From contig OU342631.1 in assembly GCA_910589415.1 (NCBI GenBank), positions 21,390,001 to 21,454,000 on the forward strand: 64,000 nt of DNA, given 5' to 3'. Source of the DNA: Malachius bipustulatus. Its lineage: Eukaryota > Arthropoda > Insecta > Coleoptera > Melyridae. Shown one piece after another: positions 21,758 to 33,392 of the stretch. The number at the start of each line of letters is the position of its first letter. The stretch's first letter is position 1. The notes beneath the pieces are model-generated. The model made no database searches and had not been told where the DNA came from. It saw only the letters and a list, made by a program, of their open reading frames with translations. The position numbers and the translations under genes are program-made.

Positions 21758-23408
21758 TGTAACGTGAATACGTCACCTGTTGTCCTCTTTGCAAAGCTTC
21801 TCTCGTTTTAAAGAGAATTGTAAAATTACAGTTCCCTACAACTCCCTATAATATAGATCGCATCTTTAAACTGACTACCCACACCGTATGCCGGCGCTGG
21901 TACTGTCCAGATAATTCACTACTAGATGGCATTGCACGTTTCGTTTCACTTCGATTTCGGGTTCCTTTCAGGAACCAAATAAGTTGTCAACTGTCAATCA
22001 GATTTCAGTATCTGACAGTGACATTTCTCCTTTCACAAACCAGAGGCAGACTTCCTCTCAAGTTCACGGAACTGAACTCATTTCCTCTTTATCTGCCAAC
22101 CAAGAAAGTTGATTTTCTTGACGGTTCCCGTCGAAGCCTGTTACCAGGGTAAGTCGCCATTACGGATTTTGGAAGATAGATTTTAATTCGATTATTACTT
22201 ATTTTTAGCTTCTGGGATATCTTCTGGGATTTCCTTCAATCCTTCGGGGATTCTATCTCAACATTACCTTATACCTTATTTTTACCTTTATCTCTGGTAA
22301 ATACCTTGTTTTCTCCGGTATTTACTAATTATCTGGATTAATTGCCTATTGCGACCGAGGAAGCCATCTTGAACTAAGAAACAAAGGGAGCATGGCCCAT
22401 TTTTATTCTCCAACTATCTAATTCATCCTTCCACCGTTTTCATTCATCCAAGGTGAAATAAATCAACATTTCGAAGATCTCCAATAACAACAGAACATTT
22501 TCCCGGTGCTAGTGCTATTTACGACCTTTCAACCCCAGGAGCCTCGTCAGGGCGCGGTCCCTACACCTGCTGGTTTTCTTCTGGAGATTTCAATGCCTGA
22601 TTAAGCACCACACCTAGTAAAGTCCAGGAGTTATTAATATCCTTTTTACTGTCAAAATAAAGACAGTTTTTACCTCAATCAGCTTCATCCCGGAAACTGT
22701 AAGTGTTGTCTTTTATTTTATTTCACCGATCATGACGAAGAAGGACTAGAAGATCAGTGCTAACTTAGTAAATTAATTAATTACCACTCACGAACTTTAT
22801 CTTTCCCGATATAAATGATATCGGAAGTATCTTATTCTTTTGTGCACAGCTGTGCAAGATAAAGGATCCTTTATTTTTAAACAAACTGATTGTTTAAACA
22901 TATATCAGATTTAAAGCTTTTAAAATAAGACAGGATAATTATTTGATTTTAATTAAACAGGAAATGTAAACCATAATTTGCTCATTAAACATCTGTCCAT
23001 TTTAACTTATTCTTTGAAAATCACATTAACATCTTTATAACCCTAAATCTACTTTTTATTAGTTCTTCATAGAGTTTAGGTAGCACAATAAAAATAAGAA
23101 CTCGAGCAAATCGAGTTAATAAGAACTGAAGAACTCTTTGGCATCCCTAATCTACCTTAGATACCTATATATAGGGTGTACCTTTTAAATAATTAAAGCA
23201 GCAGAATAACTAGCACTCTGATAGTATTTGATTCAGTTTTCAAGTTATTCAACTTCATTATCTTCAGAGAAATTTGTCGTGAAAGTTTCTTTTGCAGTAT
23301 TATCGTTTTGCCGAAACAACATTTTGCCCTTCGCTTGCACTGCAAGCTCTCGTTACTGCTACTTTTGACATTCCCTGAATTATAATCAGTTATTTTGCTC
23401 ACGCTGCA
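21758..23408 (+). repeat. 3' LTR (1,651 bp)
   Basis: A near-identical copy of 12041-13690 with the same TGTAACG start and GCTGCA end, followed by CCCT at 23409-23412. Differences cluster in the last 40 bases (CCTGAATTATAATCAGTTAT here against CCTGATTATAAGCAATTAT in the 5' copy). Confidence 0.93.
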
Positions 23409-23856
23409 CCCTAGAGGGGAAAAATAGTCGCTGAGAGCATGAGACAAGAAAAAACAAGGGTCGTAGGCTGAGTTGCTAGTCTAGGAGGGTCAACAATAAC
23501 CAGCAGGTCAGCAGAACAACAGGTACTCTTTATTGAAAAATATAAAATATATCACAGCTATTAATATGACACTCTTGAGCACGCGGTTAACAATTTAAAA
23601 AAACAGAGCGTGCGGTTTAGCAGAATGAATTGGTCGGGTGCTAGTAGTTCACAAGGCACTTAGCTTCGTATGGCTTTTCAACACGAGGATGACGATTGTT
23701 AGGTCAGGAGCCCTGCGGAGCGAGCTACAAGTCTAGCTGGAAGTAGACTGGATCTTCATGCTTGGCTCCGGAACTTGCTTCGGTTCGAAAGGTGGAATTG
23801 GTAGCAAAGAAAATCTGCCTTGGTACGGACAATCTGCTTGGCACGGAAAAGGCAGT

Positions 23857-23928
23857 TGCCTCCGGGAATAAGATGGCCTCCAGGAAAAGATTGCCTCCAA
23901 GAAAAAATTGCCTCCAGGGAAAAAGCTG
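23857..23928. repeat. Short tandem repeat, TTGCCTCCAGGAAAAAGA units
   Basis: Four imperfect units of 17-18 bp, each with GCCTCC followed by an A-rich run. Confidence 0.75.
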
Positions 23929-24330
23929 TAATTTCATTGGTATCAGAAACACTCTTGCATTAATGAACGGTCCGATTGAGTCTGCTTGCCAAGGGTACAT
24001 AAAATGATGTCCCGTCCTCAAGATAGGTTGAGATCAAAAATGTGATCGGCGAAATTTTACAAGCGGAGCGAAACTCGATCGGATTTAAAAGCTGTAATTA
24101 AAATTAGCATACGGTATTAAGAAAATATAATCTGTATAATTCTAGCACAATTAGCAAATCATTCTACAACACTCACCAAGCCAAAAACGTGAGGGATGGT
24201 TATTATAATGAACAGTAAATTCAAGACGCCATTAGGTGGATTATTCGCGAAAGGTATTTGCGTGGACCTTCCTGAGCGAATCCCAAAAGTGGAAAGAAGG
24301 TGAAAACGCAGGTATGATGATGAAACGCAC

Positions 24331-24450
24331 CTGATTTCAACTCGACAGTCGAGGTCGACGAGACTCGACGAACTCGAGGCCTCCAGTCGGCCGTGCACTA
24401 AACGCCACCATCACTCACTCACTGCGCGCGCCCGCCGTTGTCTCCGTGTT
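24331..24450 (-). other. Candidate 5' untranslated exon and promoter (minus strand)
   Basis: Read on the minus strand, a CpG-rich sequence ends in GAAATCAG followed by GTGCGT, a good splice donor (exon end 24331). Upstream lies a GC-rich, CpG-rich stretch with GAGTGAGTGATGG. This is how many insect first exons look. No coding partner exon can be identified to its left, so the call is tentative. Confidence 0.3.
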
Positions 24451-24943
24451 GCTGGCATCTAGCCGGTACGTACAAGGTGCACACTTTAGTGCAAAAAATC
24501 ACATTTTTTTGGTTTTATGATTATAAAAAACAAACTGATGGAGTAATGTAAAAGGTACCAAAGGGTGAATTGTGGAGAATAAAAATGCGAAGAAAATGAG
24601 AGCTGAAACAACTCGATCGGCGCATTATTAAGAGAAAAAAAAACAAAAAAAAAAACGAAAAATAGTGGTTTTTCAAAAATTCCTTACGTCATCATTCTTT
24701 GAGGTGTAGTGTTTCTGATAGTGCTGCTGATTGATATAAGTACTTCCTATGTGAAATACCCAAATACTTGCCGATAATTAGTTTTCGCGTAATTGCAATC
24801 AGAAGTCACTCTTCATTTTCCATTGAAATGTTGAAAATGGGTAAAAACTGCGCGCAAACAATAGCTAAAACGGCTGAGCGCGCGAGAGTTGGGGTAGAAC
24901 AGTAGTAGTTGAAGGGGAGGCATATAATACAAGCGCTGTTATA

Positions 24944-26677
24944 CTGCCGTGTTAACCGTAAACGCCGTAAGTGACAATTTTCTCATTTTCGGCTTATTGG
25001 ATGTTCTGATGGGACTTTATATTCTCTATCTATTACCATAAGCGAAAACGCCGTATCTCCATCCTAACAGCTATAAATCGCTAATTTAGTTCGCCGTATT
25101 TGCAGGTTTCATCAGTTCTTTAGAGCATTTTACCGTATGTTCATTTTATTAGGGAAGTTTGCCGTATCTGTAAGCATAATTTGCAGATACGGCATAAATG
25201 TTAAATAAATTTAATACGTATATGAGAAATCCTGATCGAAAATGCCGTATCTAGAAAATAACCAAGTAAGATATGTAGTTTGTTTTATTTATTTCAAAGA
25301 ATAATAATAAAAGTAATAATAATACAATAATAATTGTTTTACCGAAAGTACTTTAATAACGTTAAAAAAATACATAATAATAAAATTGTGTGTGAATTTA
25401 CCATAAGTGCTCGGAAACGGTAAAAGATACAGGGTGGGTTAAATTAGAGAAAAGTTGCACAATTTTATGCTTATTAAGAATCTGAAAGAAAATTTATTGA
25501 TACTTCTCAGGCGTTGCTGAAATATCCTGAAAAAATGAAAATGAAGATTTCTTATTTCAATCATATCTTTTTTATTATTGAAAATAAATTGAAATATTTT
25601 TGTAGGTTTACATAAGACATCAAAAGGCATCATCTGTCATTTCCAAAATTTTCAAGGACTACTAGATCCCAGAATTTTCATTGTCAACTTTTGTTTTTCT
25701 TATGGCCGCCATATTGTTATTTCGTGTCATTCGCTATTAAAAAAATCTACGAAACAAAATAAATAATCTATCACATTCAAAAAAAAATTTTTCTTCCAAA
25801 TTTTTGTTCTTCTTTTGTCGGAAAAATAACCTTTGTTTAACCGAATGGTTTAACCGAAACCTAAAAAAACCCATAAGGTAAGCAATGTCAAGTCGCGACG
25901 TCATATTGACGTTATTCGGTGAAATGATTTTCTTTTTTTTTCGAATAAAGAATAAAATTTTTAAGAATTTTTTTGAATTTGATAGATTGTTTCCTTGATT
26001 TTTTTTAATAGCGAATAACACGAAAAAACAATATGGCGGCCATAAGAAAAACAAAAGCTGACTATGAAAACTCTGCGATCTAGCAGTCCTTGAAAATTTT
26101 CAAAATGACAGATGATAGCTTTTGATGACTTATGTGAACCTACAAAAATATTTTAATTCCTTCTCGATAATAAAAAAGATATGATTGAAATAATAAATCC
26201 CCATTTTTAGGTTTTTGCAGGATATTTCAGCAACGCCTGAAGTTCCCATACATTTTCTTTCAGATTCTTAGTAAACATAAAATTGTGCAACTTTTTTCTA
26301 ATTTAACCCGCCCTATATCTTTTTCTTTTACCGTTTCCTAGATCCCAATGGTGAGCATCGAATTGTTAACCATCCTGTATACGGCAAAAGCTCCTAGTAT
26401 GTATAAGATATTTTTAACTGAAAAAACCGTAAGTTCATTTACGGCTAATCTATCTATTTTTCCTTTGAATATATTCCCGTAAGTGATTTTTTGAAAAAAA
26501 CTGCAGTTTTTTAGAAAAAAGAATACGACTAAATAAAATTAGGCATGTAAATAATAACTTATGGAAAATCAGGATTCTCAAAGATAACAATTGTGAACGA
26601 CAGATGGCAAAAGACAAAAACGTAAATATCTCAGAACTACTAAAATGTAGATACGGCGTTTAGGGTTAACACGGCAG
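24944..26677. mobile_element. Nested element with GCCGTA subterminal repeats
   Basis: CTGCCGTGTTAACC at 24944 and its complement ending at 26677 are flanked by TATA. Within both ends the word GCCGTA or TACGGC recurs about ten times (for example near 24970, 25050, 25090, 25150, 25190, 25245, 26385, 26440 and 26655), suggesting transposase-binding repeats. It sits inside 24485-27387 and is itself interrupted by 25430-26316. Confidence 0.7.
25430..26316. mobile_element. Near-complete palindrome, TA-flanked element (887 bp)
   Basis: CAGGGTGGGTTAAATTAGAG at the left and the complement of CTAATTTAACCCGCCCTA at the right are flanked by TA (25428-25429, 26317-26318). The arms match for over 300 bp, through CCATATTGTTATTTCGTGTC and its partner near 26010-26040. 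Almost the whole unit would fold into one hairpin. It is inserted within 24944-26677. Confidence 0.8.
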
Positions 26678-26795
26678 TATACCCCTCATCTGCTATTCTA
26701 CCACCACGCCCACTCAGCCGTTATCGCTTGTGTTTGATATCAATTTTTACTAAAATTTATGTTTTCAACCCTTTACTTTGTAGAATCTCTGCATA

Positions 26796-27082
26796 CTGAT
26801 GGATGATAAATAAAACACTAATGTTTTAAAAATTAACAGCCAATATTATAAAGGCTCATTAGGCTAACGGGCAGATTTCTGTGCTCGTTTTTGAAGCTAA
26901 TATCTACGTCAAATGACTTTTATTAACATTTTTGTAATTACTTTCATGTCAAAAATAGATAAATTTAAAAAAATGTCCACTTAGACCCGATACCTTCTTC
27001 AGAAATGGCCACAGAAATCTGCTCGTTAACTTAATGAGCCTTTATAATACCCGCTGTAAGTGTTTTATTTATCAACCATCAG
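26796..27082. mobile_element. Palindromic MITE, 287 bp, TA-flanked
   Basis: The left end CTGATGGATGATAAATAAAA and the complement of the right end (TTTTATTTATCAACCATCAG) are inverted copies flanked by TA. Inner arms GGCTCATTAGGCTAACGGGC and GCTCGTTAACTTAATGAGCC also pair. It interrupts the right arm of 24485-27387. Confidence 0.8.
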
Positions 27083-27387
27083 TATCAATTTTTATCTATT
27101 TTCAGCATTTAAATGGTATTTTTGATAGGTACTTCCTTATCATTATCGACTATCTCGCAAAGAGATAGAACTGTACATCAAACAATGACGACGAAACTAT
27201 ATTTTGTAAAAAACACAATTTTTTTTTTGGGGTTTTCTCTCTTAATGATAAACTGATCGGGTTGTTTCAAGTCTCATTTTCTTTGCATTTTGATTCTCGG
27301 CAATTCGTTCATTGGAACCATTTACTTTTCATCACTTCTTTTTTTAAAAGGAAAAATCAAAAAAATGTGACATTTGCACTAAATTTT

Positions 27388-30300
27388 TAATAATGAAAAA
27401 AAAGGGTACACTCGAGTAAGAAACTGTTCAGATAGGATCTGGGAGCTATTCTGCATGTGATGGCACCGGCGCTATTCCGTTGCTATTTTTGACAAGAAAA
27501 AAACTCTATTTGTTTGGTCTATAGTAAATGAAATTGATTTTTTCGTGCAACTTTCCGTTCTCGAGATATAACGGTTAAAGTTCATTCAAGTGTATCCCTT
27601 TCTAAAGAAGTCGAGATTTTGAGATTATAATACTTACCCAATATCCAAAGCAATAGGAGTTCAAAACTATTCTCTTCTGTATAGCTATCCCGGTGTAGAG
27701 GTACAGGGGTTATTTTTCTGGTGAAGGTGTCGGTTTCTTGATTACGGTTTTTTGACACGCTACACGCTCGATAAATGCATTTAGGCTGGCGTCTTTTGCG
27801 TTATTTTTTCATGTCCTGGCATGAAAAATTACCCACAACCAATTAGATTTTTATCTATTTTTTTTTATAAAATCGTTTGTTGCTTCGATTACTCTGCCTT
27901 TGCTGTAGTAGAAACCCGTATATAAACCTGTAGAAAAATGCTCTACTTTGTTATAGAAAAAAACTACGTTCAAACGTTGTAGATAACTTTCATCTCGTTG
28001 GAAACGTTAACTCAAAATATAACCGTTTTCCCCTATATCTTCACCACCTGTCGCCTTTTACAGCATCTTCATCAGAAGCCTTCCCTTGGATATTCAACAG
28101 ATAACACAGTCCCTGTCAAAAAGTCGGCTTCATAATATGGGGGAAATGTTTATTTTCTATTTATCAAAAAATTTTAAATCAAAAATCAGCAGAGTGTCAA
28201 ATCAGTCACATGCAGAGTTTTTTTTTTATTTACCAAGAAAAAGCTTTTTATAAATTATTATTAAATAAAAAAAATATTTTTGAAAGCCAAGCAAGATTTG
28301 AATGCCAATTTCAACTAACTCGATAATTTCAAAGCCCAAAAACATGAAAAAAAAATCATTTTTATTTTTTGAGTTATTTTGCATTTTTTATATATTAACA
28401 TTTATATTTCTATATTCACATTTTTTATACAGAGTGCTCTTAAAAAGAATATTTTACTTTATAAGAACTAATGTTTATAGATAAAAATAAAGATACTTTA
28501 AGAAGGCATACTTCTAAGAAATTTTACACATCTCAACAGCTTCTCTTCCTCTTATACAATGCCCAAATCCGACCATTCTTGCAATAATGTTCACATGTTT
28601 GTTGCTCAGCTCCTAAATATACGCCAGGGACTCGACTTTGATAAAAAATTTAGATAGTCTTGAACATCGAAGAAAAGTAGCTGACCTGAGCCTGTTTTTT
28701 AGATATTTTTATAAGAAATCTAAACAAGACGGATCCTTTTGACTACATATAAACCGAGACCGGGCAGAAATACACGTCGAGCCGCAGTAGCTCATCCCTA
28801 TCAGGTTTAGCTCGTTACACCTCGCACCACCTTATTTCTTTTCATGTAGGTACAGAACCGCATCCCTTCCAGGCGAAGTGTTTTCTGAGGAATACAACCT
28901 ACAACGATTCAAAATGAAAGTGAACAAACCCCTGCACCCCTGTTAATTAATTACTTGAATCAAATTATTGTTGCTTGATTTTGTAGTTAATATGAAGCAA
29001 ATATAACTGTTGGAATAAACTAAGAAGCTCTATTCGAAATCAACTAACTACACGATTATAGTATACCAGTATTAGTTCATACAATTTACTCATAAGCGTT
29101 AATGGGTAAACTAAGTTGTCATCCAAATGTCACAAAGTGGTATAATTCCGCAGAAATCTCTGTTCATCATGCAAATTATACGTGTGAGCTGGTCAAGGCT
29201 TCAGATCTTGCGTGTCAGATAGTGTCTGCGCTCTGACCCATATATTAAGCATTTTTCTCTTAGAATTTAATTTGATAAATTGCTACAACTATAACTAACT
29301 TCACATAACACCACTCCCATTGTTAGCATTTCTGGATGTTCTCCGCAGAAATTACTCAGCAATTTTACTTGATTGAAAAATCACGGCTCGTAGAAGATAC
29401 GCATCGCTGTCAACCAGCGATTCGCCGACGACGATACTCCGACCAGATGGGCATTAATTTCGGACGTCGGAACCCTTAATATGTTTCATTCAGAATTGAC
29501 AGTTCACAAATTAACTCTGAGAAGTTAGTTCCCCGGCAAATTGGTTGGATTACAACGACCGACGTCCACCTAGGCTCTTTATAAACGGTCCTTTATTACG
29601 ATACCGACAACAGATATGACCGACAATAAAGAGTTCCGCTTTAGTGGCCTTGGGAGGTTCATTATCTATATACGAAATATTGTTCTGGATAGGAAATCTC
29701 TTCTTTTTTTTTAACGCGACCAAGAAGTATTATACAGGTTACAGGTATGCACTTCTACTTCGGGGTACGATATCATCAATAATTTCGATTCTGTTCTGCT
29801 TGAAATGTTCTCTGCAAATAAGAAGTAAACATGCCTGCTCTGTACCACAGATCTACTTCTCTAATCATGATTGCGATGTAAAAGTTGACAAGACGGCGAT
29901 GAAAAATCTTCAATGAGGAATAAGTAGTAGGCATAATAAAACCATAAAATTCCCAAAATACAGGATCTCAGACTTTTCTTGAATTATCATCCCTGAAGTG
30001 GTTCATAAATTATTTTTATTTCCAGTCACCTTTTGTGCTATTGAAGGCGAGCAAGGATTCGCAATTTATAGCATTAAATGCACTGCACTGTTACTCCAGA
30101 AAGTCGCTATTTGAGGTCAAAGTATAAATTGGGTCTCTAGTCTAGAGCACTTCCTCGACTTGACCTGATTATCTCCGCACAAAAGGGAACAATTACCTAG
30201 AATATAACATAACTTAACTAACTGTATATATGGATTCATTCTTAATATGTACGTACCTTTATCTAAATTACATATTCGATAAGGCCTTATTATTCATGTG

Positions 30301-30880
30301 GTATGCGAGTTCGAGTATGTAGGGGAGGAATATATTACTTCGATCTTGAGTTTGTGTACAATAAAAAAATCATTGCAAGTTCTGCATGTTAAATTGCACA
30401 AACAATGAGTTTCGAAATGAGTTTTAAATCAGCTCAGGCATGTAGGAATGATTCGTGTGTGATCGTGTTTCGAAGGCGGACTTGTTTACTGAATTAATAT
30501 ATTCGATTTCATTCGAGACATTGATTTAATTGAATTTTTCTGTGCTTCACTTTGCATACCTGGAACCATGTCGTTAATCGACCGTTATTACATGAATCCT
30601 TGAGTTTTTCCCCGCATTTAATTTGGGTGAGTCCAATGAGGATTTTCTTGAAACTACAGAAATTTACGGGTAATAAATTGATTGTTTATTTTATACAGTT
30701 TATCATAATGTGTCCAAGTTTTGAACTAAATTTTTAAACATTTCAGGAATCAAATTTTGAATTTTTTTGAAAAATTTTTAATTTGTGCTCTTAGATCGAG
30801 CAACAGAGCTTTAAAATCACCAAATTTAGACAAAAATAGTAACACACCTTTTTGCGAGATAGTCGTAATTAAAAAACTCC
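27388..30880. other. Intergenic stretch
   Basis: 27420-27510 is an inverted copy of the unclassified repeat at 11892-12000. 29390-29640 is GC-richer. 30785-30860 holds part of the same unclassified repeat. No gene with a domain or splice pattern was found; the frames at 28302-28484 and 29644-29916 look random. Confidence 0.45.
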
Positions 30881-32942
30881 TTATTGTTTTTAATTAAAAA
30901 AAAATCATAATGATGGCGTGAGTCGCCGTTGAAATGTTTTCGACGCTGTCAATATAAAGACAATACTCGCGAGTCTCATTTGGCTATTCTGAAAAAATGA
31001 CGGCGAAATCGAAAAAGTCACTAGAAAATTGTCAAATTTGAAAAACCTCAATATGAGTCATTTTTTTTGACAAAAAAATTCGCGGCGACTTTGAAATTAC
31101 CGATACATTTTCTTTTAAACAGTCAAAAAAAAGGAAATAACCTTATCTCGAACGTAATTGCGAAAAAAACGCGAAGAAAAAATCGAAAATGCAATTTTTC
31201 AAACGCCAAAGTCGAGAAATCGCGAGCAAAAATTTTGAATTTGACGTTTGAAAAATGACAGTTGCGATTTTTTTCTTCGGCTCTTGCATCAATATGTCAT
31301 TGCTGCACATTTTGCCTGTACGACGAAACCAAAATCTGGTCGCCATCTTGATTCTTCGATTTTATCTATTTTTTTTTTGTGTGCAAAAACACGTGTCTTT
31401 TTCCGATTTTTTCCAACTTTTCAATTTTGACATTTTTTAAATGACAGTTTCAATTCTTTTTCCAAAAACATTTCGTGAGGGTGTTGTAGATCGGAGTTTT
31501 TTCGTTCCGGTAAAATTACAAAAATTCCGCCATCTTGATTTTCCGAATCGGCAAAAATTATTTCCTCGGTCGTGTTCGCCAAATTTCAGCAAAACCTGAT
31601 ATTTGGACGCCATTTTCTCCGGAAATATGCACGCAAACGAAAAACGGATTTCGGATCGGAATTCACGGCGCTCACGACGTGCTAAGTTGCGAATTTCAGC
31701 CGATTCTATTGTTTCCTTTTTTACTCAAAAAATCGAAAGGGTTTTCTCGGAAACGGTGTGATTTTCTGGGAATATTTTTTTTTTCGGTCGACAGAGTTCG
31801 TCGATAAGAAGCGTAACGTGAAATTGCGATCGCAAAATTTTCCAAAATGGCCGCTACAGAACAGACGCTTTTGAAAATTCGCAAAAAAATATAAAAAAAT
31901 CGACTTTGACAGCTTATAAGTGACAGACGGTTACGTCAATTGCGATGAAATTTTGCAGTCTTCAAAAACCGTTTCTCAGCTACACGTTGATACCTTTTCG
32001 GTCATCCCCCGACCGACATGGCCAAAGTTACGGTCAAAAACGTTCGAGCAGTACAATTTGCCGTTTAAAATTTTCACATTTCCGAGCAAAATCAATGAAA
32101 ATCAGCTATATTTCGAAATTTTTTTTCTCGGTAATTTCCGTACATCAGGAATCGAGGATCATTTTCGCAGTTTAGTAGAAGAGTTGCTGTGTCGGAATTT
32201 TCAATTTTTGGCGCTTAAATTTCCAAAATGGCGACGCTGTGAATTTTCGAAAATGGCCGATTTTGGCTCCCAATTTTTGGACTTTGACGTTTAAAAAGTC
32301 GCATTTTCGTTTTTTTTTTCGAGTTTTTTCAACAACCACGTTCAAGTTAAGGGTAATGCCTTTCTTATTGAATTTCAAAAAAAAAATTGTATCGCGACTT
32401 TTAACGTCACAGCGATTTGTTTTGCTGAAAAACAAAGGAGTTCGTTCAAGATTTTTCGCATTTGGCATTTTTTATTTGACACTTTCGATTGTTTTGTCAT
32501 TCTTTTTTCACGGTCAGGGTCGAATCGCGGGTATTCTCTTCAATTTGAAAACGGCAAAAATTATTTCAACCACAAATTACACCGCTACCAAAATTAAAAT
32601 TAAAACTGTCATTTTTTGAATGTCAAAATCAAGAGCATTTAAAAAAATTGTTTCTCTTTTCAACAAAACTCATTTCGGCATTTTGTTGATTTCACAGACC
32701 GAATTGACATATTTGACATCTGTCAAAGAAAATTCCGTGCTTCTCGCGACCTGTTCTCTCTTTCACGACCAACTTGAACTGTCAAACTAACGCGTGACTA
32801 ACTTTGACGCGAATCTAACTTCTACGCGCGATCTCGGAAGTTCCCATATTGGTCCTTCAGGAGCAATATAGAAAAAAATAACACAAAAAGAGATGAATGG
32901 CAGAATTTAACTACGACGCGGAATCTACTGATCACAGTGCCG
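30881..32942. repeat. CpG-containing inverted-repeat block, unclassified
   Basis: About 2 kb of unusual composition, with many TTCG, GCGA and homopolymeric A/T runs. It contains repeated phrases such as TTGACGTTTGAAAAATGACA, AAAATGGCC and CGCCATCTTGATT. 31110-31240 and 32270-32400 are inverted copies (TCGAAAATGCAATTTTTCAA against CGAAAATGCGACTTTTTAAA), so this is at least partly a foldback element. No end sequence or target duplication could be fixed and no coding frame is convincing. Confidence 0.5.
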
Positions 32943-33083
32943 TGTAAAAATGGGTAAAAATTGCAGGCAAACATGACCGAAAACGGCCGAGTGCGTGAAA
33001 ATAGGGGTAAAACAACTCTCGCGAGCTCGGCCGTTTCGCTCATGTTTTCGCGCCGTTTTTGCCTATTTTTCAGCATTTAAATG
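32943..33083. repeat. Short palindromic MITE related to 24485-27387 arms
   Basis: ATGGGTAAAAATTGC...AAAACGGCCGAG and CTCGGCCGTTTCGC...TTTTTGCCTATTTTT are inverted arms meeting near 33010. The same words (AATGGGTAAAAACTGCGCGC, AAAACGGCTGAGCG) lie at 24835-24890 in the arm of the large foldback element, so the two are related. Confidence 0.7.
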
Positions 33084-33392
33084 AAAAAAGAAGACTGACT
33101 TATACAGTGTGTTCACGGATGGTGTTCACTATACTTATAGAAAATCCTTTTTTCATTCCTTCGAAGAAAAAATGTAATTCTTCGTGATTTCTTTTGGTTG
33201 TTATAAAAATACAATTTGTGTTCGACAATAAAGTTCGATTTTATTATACAGGGCGAGTAAAAAAAAAGGAAAACATAGTTTTAAAAAAGTAAAAATTGTT
33301 ATTTTATTCCTAAAAAAAGTAATTATTCATGATTACTTTTGCTTGTTACTAAAATACATTCGCGTTGAGAAAAACCGGTTTTATTGTATGTA

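Larger units (their letters stand above)
12041..23408 (+). mobile_element. Complete Ty3/Gypsy LTR retrotransposon, 11.4 kb
   Basis: Two near-identical LTRs (12041-13690 and 21758-23408) with TG...CA ends and a CCCT duplication bound a unit with a primer-binding-like site, gag, a -1 overlapping pol ordered protease-RT-RNase H-integrase, a long 3' non-coding region and a polypurine tract. That domain order defines Ty3/Gypsy (Metaviridae). The polypeptides show no internal stops. The LTRs differ at only a few positions, mostly near their 3' ends. The copy is therefore young and may have been active recently. The LTRs (1.65 kb) and the post-pol region (2.3 kb) are long for the group. The clade is not settled; Mdg3-like is a guess. 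Confidence 0.95.
23413..24484. other. Intergenic stretch, partly GC-rich
   Basis: It contains a four-fold 17-18 bp tandem repeat TTGCCTCCAGGAAAAAGA-like at about 23857-23928, and a GC- and CpG-rich block at 24290-24480. Open frames on both strands at 23725-24021 and 24159-24398 show no domain. Confidence 0.5.
24485..27387. mobile_element. Large foldback element containing other nested elements
   Basis: The arms are inverted copies. TTTAGTGCAAAAAATCACAT at 24485 matches the complement of the right edge ending GCACTAAA at 27387. Matching also extends through the GAGAGAAAAA/TTTTCTCTC, GGTACTTCC and AAAACGGCTGAGCG/CTCAGCCGTTA words towards 24940 and 26683. The middle is occupied by 24944-26677, and the right arm is interrupted by 26796-27082. 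No transposase is visible. Confidence 0.7.

Noticed and set aside
25737..26054. 105-codon minus-strand ORF
   Set aside because: It lies in the palindromic centre of a non-autonomous element and is Phe/Lys-rich low complexity.
31067..32619. Similar short ORFs on opposite strands that look like a conserved basic peptide
   Set aside because: The resemblance comes from inverted DNA arms of a repeat; there is no evidence of selection on protein.
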